From Agrobacterium vitis (GTDB taxonomy: Bacteria; Pseudomonadota; Alphaproteobacteria; Rhizobiales; Rhizobiaceae), in the NCBI RefSeq assembly GCF_013426735.1, contig NZ_AP023274.1, positions 1 to 64,000 on the forward strand: a DNA stretch of 64,000 bases, in the 5' to 3' direction. Each line of letters starts with the position of its first letter. Position 1 is the stretch's first letter. The notes beneath the pieces are model-generated. The model made no database searches. It was not told where the DNA came from and was given only the letters and a program-made list of their open reading frames with translations. The position numbers were made by a program, and so were the translations under genes. Shown here piece by piece: positions 62,003 through 64,000 of the stretch.

Positions 62003-64000
62003 TCAGAATGTCACCCGAAGCCCGGCATAGAAGGCGCGACCGTCGCCGGGAATGTAACCCATCGAATTTGTCAGGCCCAAACTGGGGATGGAGTTGACTT
62101 TTATAAGCGCTGCCATTGCATTATATTTCGTATCGAAAACATTGGTTATGAGCCCGAAAATTTCAGCATTGTCACTGAGCTTGTAGCTCGCATTCAGTGA
62201 AAGGAGCGCATAAGGGTCTGACTTTTTGAGCGTATTGTTTTCGTCAAATTGAGCATAGCTTCCAGCAACTCCCGTACCCAAAGCGCCAATTTTCAAACGA
62301 TCATTGACGGCATAATCGACACTCAAGTTCAATATCTGGTTTGGGATGTTGGGCATTTCCGAGCCCTTAGGGACAGTGATATTGCCCATTGCATCTGCAG
62401 AGGGATTATCCGAACTGAATTCCGTAAACTCCTTTTCGAAGGTTGATTTTTGCAGGATGTAGTCAAGGCCGATCGTCCAGGGACCGGTTTCCAGGGCCGC
62501 ATTGAAACGAACGCCCCGGCGCCAGCTGTCTCCTACATTGCTGAACATCGGGCGTGTTTCACGCAATACCAGCCAATAGGTATCCGAGGTCATCTGCGAA
62601 AACAGCCGCACATTCCATGAGAGGGTTGCGTCGCCGAGTACGGTGTTTTGTCCGCGAAGGCCAGCTTCGAAATTGTTCGAGTGCGTCTGCAAAAGCGGTT
62701 CGTCGGCTATCGGGAAGTTGGGAAACGCACAGGTTGATGCGAGATTGCTGCACATCGTCCCAAAAGAAGTAGGAGCCCGGCTTTCGCGGTTGTAGCCGGC
62801 ATATCCCACCAAATCACTGTTGAACTTGTAGGTGAGGCCGATTGACGGATCGACGCTGTAGTAGGTTTTGTGCATGTTCAGATCATAGTCGTAAGTGACG
62901 TTCGTTGCCGAACCGTTGTAGCGATTGAGGTCTGAAACGTTAAACCGCAGCGCACTGCCTACCGTCAGCCGATCCGTCACCGCGAGCTGATCTGCAGCAT
63001 AAACCGAGAAGTAAAGCGCTCGCAAATCTGCCGAGGTTGTCTGATAAACTCCCTGGTCATTGGTGTAGACATAGTCGCTGGTATATTCACCCAGGCTTCT
63101 AGAAACCGTACCCGAGGTCGTCGATCCATCAAGTGCGGCCCCAATGACGAAATCGTTCGCTCGCCCCAACAGGGTATCGCTGACTCGTCCCTCGAGTGAT
63201 GCACCGTAGGTGTAAGCGTCTTCACTGTAATTGGTAAGCGATGCGTAACGGTATGAACTGGAATATAATGGAAAACGATTACCATTCAGGGTGAGATAGG
63301 GCGAGCCCATCATGTTGCAAAGTGTCGCTGCGTTGTCGGCGCAGGATTGCGGGGTTTCACCATCGGCCCATTGCTTGGTCCGTGACACGTGACCAATGTA
63401 GGCTTTGCCATTCACGTTCCAACCTGAGTCCGTCTCATGTTCGCCAGAAAGCTGTATCTTCCATCGTCTGTCCGTGTCGCCGCTTGGCGCTATGAAGGAA
63501 CTTGAACGGTCCTTCGCAAGCATTTCGGCCGGTGTCAGGCCGTTGCCGGAGGACTTAAGGTCCTGGCCACTCAAGGAAAGGTGCAGGGCTGACGTCTCAT
63601 TTCGCCAACCAAGGTCACCATAGAATTCGTACTGTTTACTGTCGGTATTATCACGCCAGCTCGGATCCTGGACTCTGCTACCGGCGAAATAGGTAGAGAA
63701 ATTGTCTTTGGAATTACCGGTCTGGACGGTCTCGCGATTGCGCCCGAAGGACCCTCCCATGGTATAGATTTCTGTGCCGATATGATTGAAGCCGTCCGGA
63801 GCCGGGCGCGGTTTGGCCAAGTCCCCAAGGCCAATCAGAATTTGATCCGGCTTCAGCGCTCCAACCATGCCCGGTGGCATCACAAAGATCGGATTGATGT
63901 TGCCCACCGCCGGAGGTCCACCAAGCGGAGGGCCGAGATTGAACGATTTACGTGGCACGATCATTCCGAAGGGCGGCGGCGGCAATCCATCTGGCCCAGG
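62003..64000 (-). CDS. TonB-dependent outer-membrane receptor, C-terminal part (truncated by window edge)
   Basis: Beta-barrel receptor; about 665 residues are inside the window and the N terminus lies beyond the right edge. The C terminus ends in the membrane-insertion signature GRAFYAGLRVTF. Many strands with aromatic girdles follow, for instance NPSIGLTYKFNSDLVGYAGY-like and ISSSFIAP stretches, and ALFGLITNVFDTKYN near the end. The first visible 60 residues are unusually proline-rich (GPDGLPPPPFGMIVPRKSFN) and replace the usual plug sequence. Two cysteine-bearing loops are seen (SCADNAATLCNMMG; SNLASTCAFPN). It may import aromatic compounds, but the ligand is unknown. Confidence 0.82.
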   Translation of the reverse strand, partial: PGPDGLPPPPFGMIVPRKSFNLGPPLGGPPAVGNINPIFVMPPGMVGALKPDQILIGLGDLAKPRPAPDGFNHIGTEIYTMGGSFGRNRETVQTGNSKDNFSTYFAGSRVQDPSWRDNTDSKQYEFYGDLGWRNETSALHLSLSGQDLKSSGNGLTPAEMLAKDRSSSFIAPSGDTDRRWKIQLSGEHETDSGWNVNGKAYIGHVSRTKQWADGETPQSCADNAATLCNMMGSPYLTLNGNRFPLYSSSYRYASLTNYSEDAYTYGASLEGRVSDTLLGRANDFVIGAALDGSTTSGTVSRSLGEYTSDYVYTNDQGVYQTTSADLRALYFSVYAADQLAVTDRLTVGSALRFNVSDLNRYNGSATNVTYDYDLNMHKTYYSVDPSIGLTYKFNSDLVGYAGYNRESRAPTSFGTMCSNLASTCAFPNFPIADEPLLQTHSNNFEAGLRGQNTVLGDATLSWNVRLFSQMTSDTYWLVLRETRPMFSNVGDSWRRGVRFNAALETGPWTIGLDYILQKSTFEKEFTEFSSDNPSADAMGNITVPKGSEMPNIPNQILNLSVDYAVNDRLKIGALGTGVAGSYAQFDENNTLKKSDPYALLSLNASYKLSDNAEIFGLITNVFDTKYNAMAALIKVNSIPSLGLTNSMGYIPGDGRAFYAGLRVTF

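Overview
The window looks like a chromosome or large replicon segment of an alphaproteobacterium of the order Hyphomicrobiales (Brucella/Ochrobactrum- or Rhizobium/Agrobacterium-like). Support: GC-rich coding sequence, AGGAGG-type ribosome binding sites, many ABC importers with their own regulators, and dispersed palindromes of a type common in that order (CTAGATCATTTC...GAAATGATCTAG at 14221, a CCGAAAA...TTTTCGG element at 24416). The genus cannot be fixed from the sequence alone. No rRNA, tRNA or CRISPR array was seen.

Layout. 1-3.0 kb is an AT-richer accessory edge: the end of a TauE/SafE-type permease, a PrpA/ApaH-type phosphatase, an AraC regulator and then three overlapping or abutting insertion-sequence remnants (IS3, IS6 and IS630 type). 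3.0-6.5 kb holds a catalase-like haem protein and an FdhF/YdeP molybdopterin oxidoreductase. 6.5-14.2 kb is a seven-gene minus-strand operon (Ugp-like ABC importer, calcineurin-like phosphoesterase, PHP phosphatase, GNAT) with a divergent TetR regulator, suggesting uptake and dephosphorylation of an organic phosphate. 14.2-19.7 kb is mixed: alpha/beta hydrolase, flavin reductase plus a truncated pita-bread (M24) protein, a dead IS3 element with an integrase tail on its far side, and an Lrp-LysE pair. 19.8-30.9 kb is a sugar module: Gfo/Idh/MocA dehydrogenase, TIM-barrel isomerase, ROK regulator, a YnjBCD-like ABC importer and a GH38 alpha-mannosidase.

31.8-61.7 kb is an aromatic-catabolism island. 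The first block is a hydroxyquinol (resorcinol-type) route: TfdB/PheA-type FAD hydroxylase, intradiol hydroxyquinol 1,2-dioxygenase, maleylacetate reductase, a tautomerase-like protein and a LysR regulator, followed by a complete branched-chain-type (Liv) ABC importer. The second block (42.1-54.4 kb) has two IclR-era operons built from an MhpA-type FAD monooxygenase, an acyl-CoA-dehydrogenase-fold flavin monooxygenase, a small extradiol dioxygenase, two fumarylacetoacetate-hydrolase-fold enzymes, three carboxymuconolactone-decarboxylase-fold proteins, an SDR, a dienelactone hydrolase, an MmgE/PrpD protein and GlcG. The third block (56.3-60.6 kb) is a five-gene operon: Asp/Glu racemase-fold enzyme, thiolase-like protein lacking the usual cysteine, DUF35 partner, fused CoA transferase and an SRPBCC protein, with a divergent IclR regulator. 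A TonB-dependent receptor runs off the right edge and may be the outer-membrane entry.

The hydroxyquinol block can be read as a known route to 3-oxoadipate. The second and third blocks do not match a pathway I can name in full and are the best candidate for an undescribed degradation system. Separate points of interest are repeat elements that supply stop codons of neighbouring genes, palindromes that share sequence with the terminus of the IS630-like remnant, a duplicated 21-bp operator candidate, and a hairpin capped by a GAAA tetraloop.
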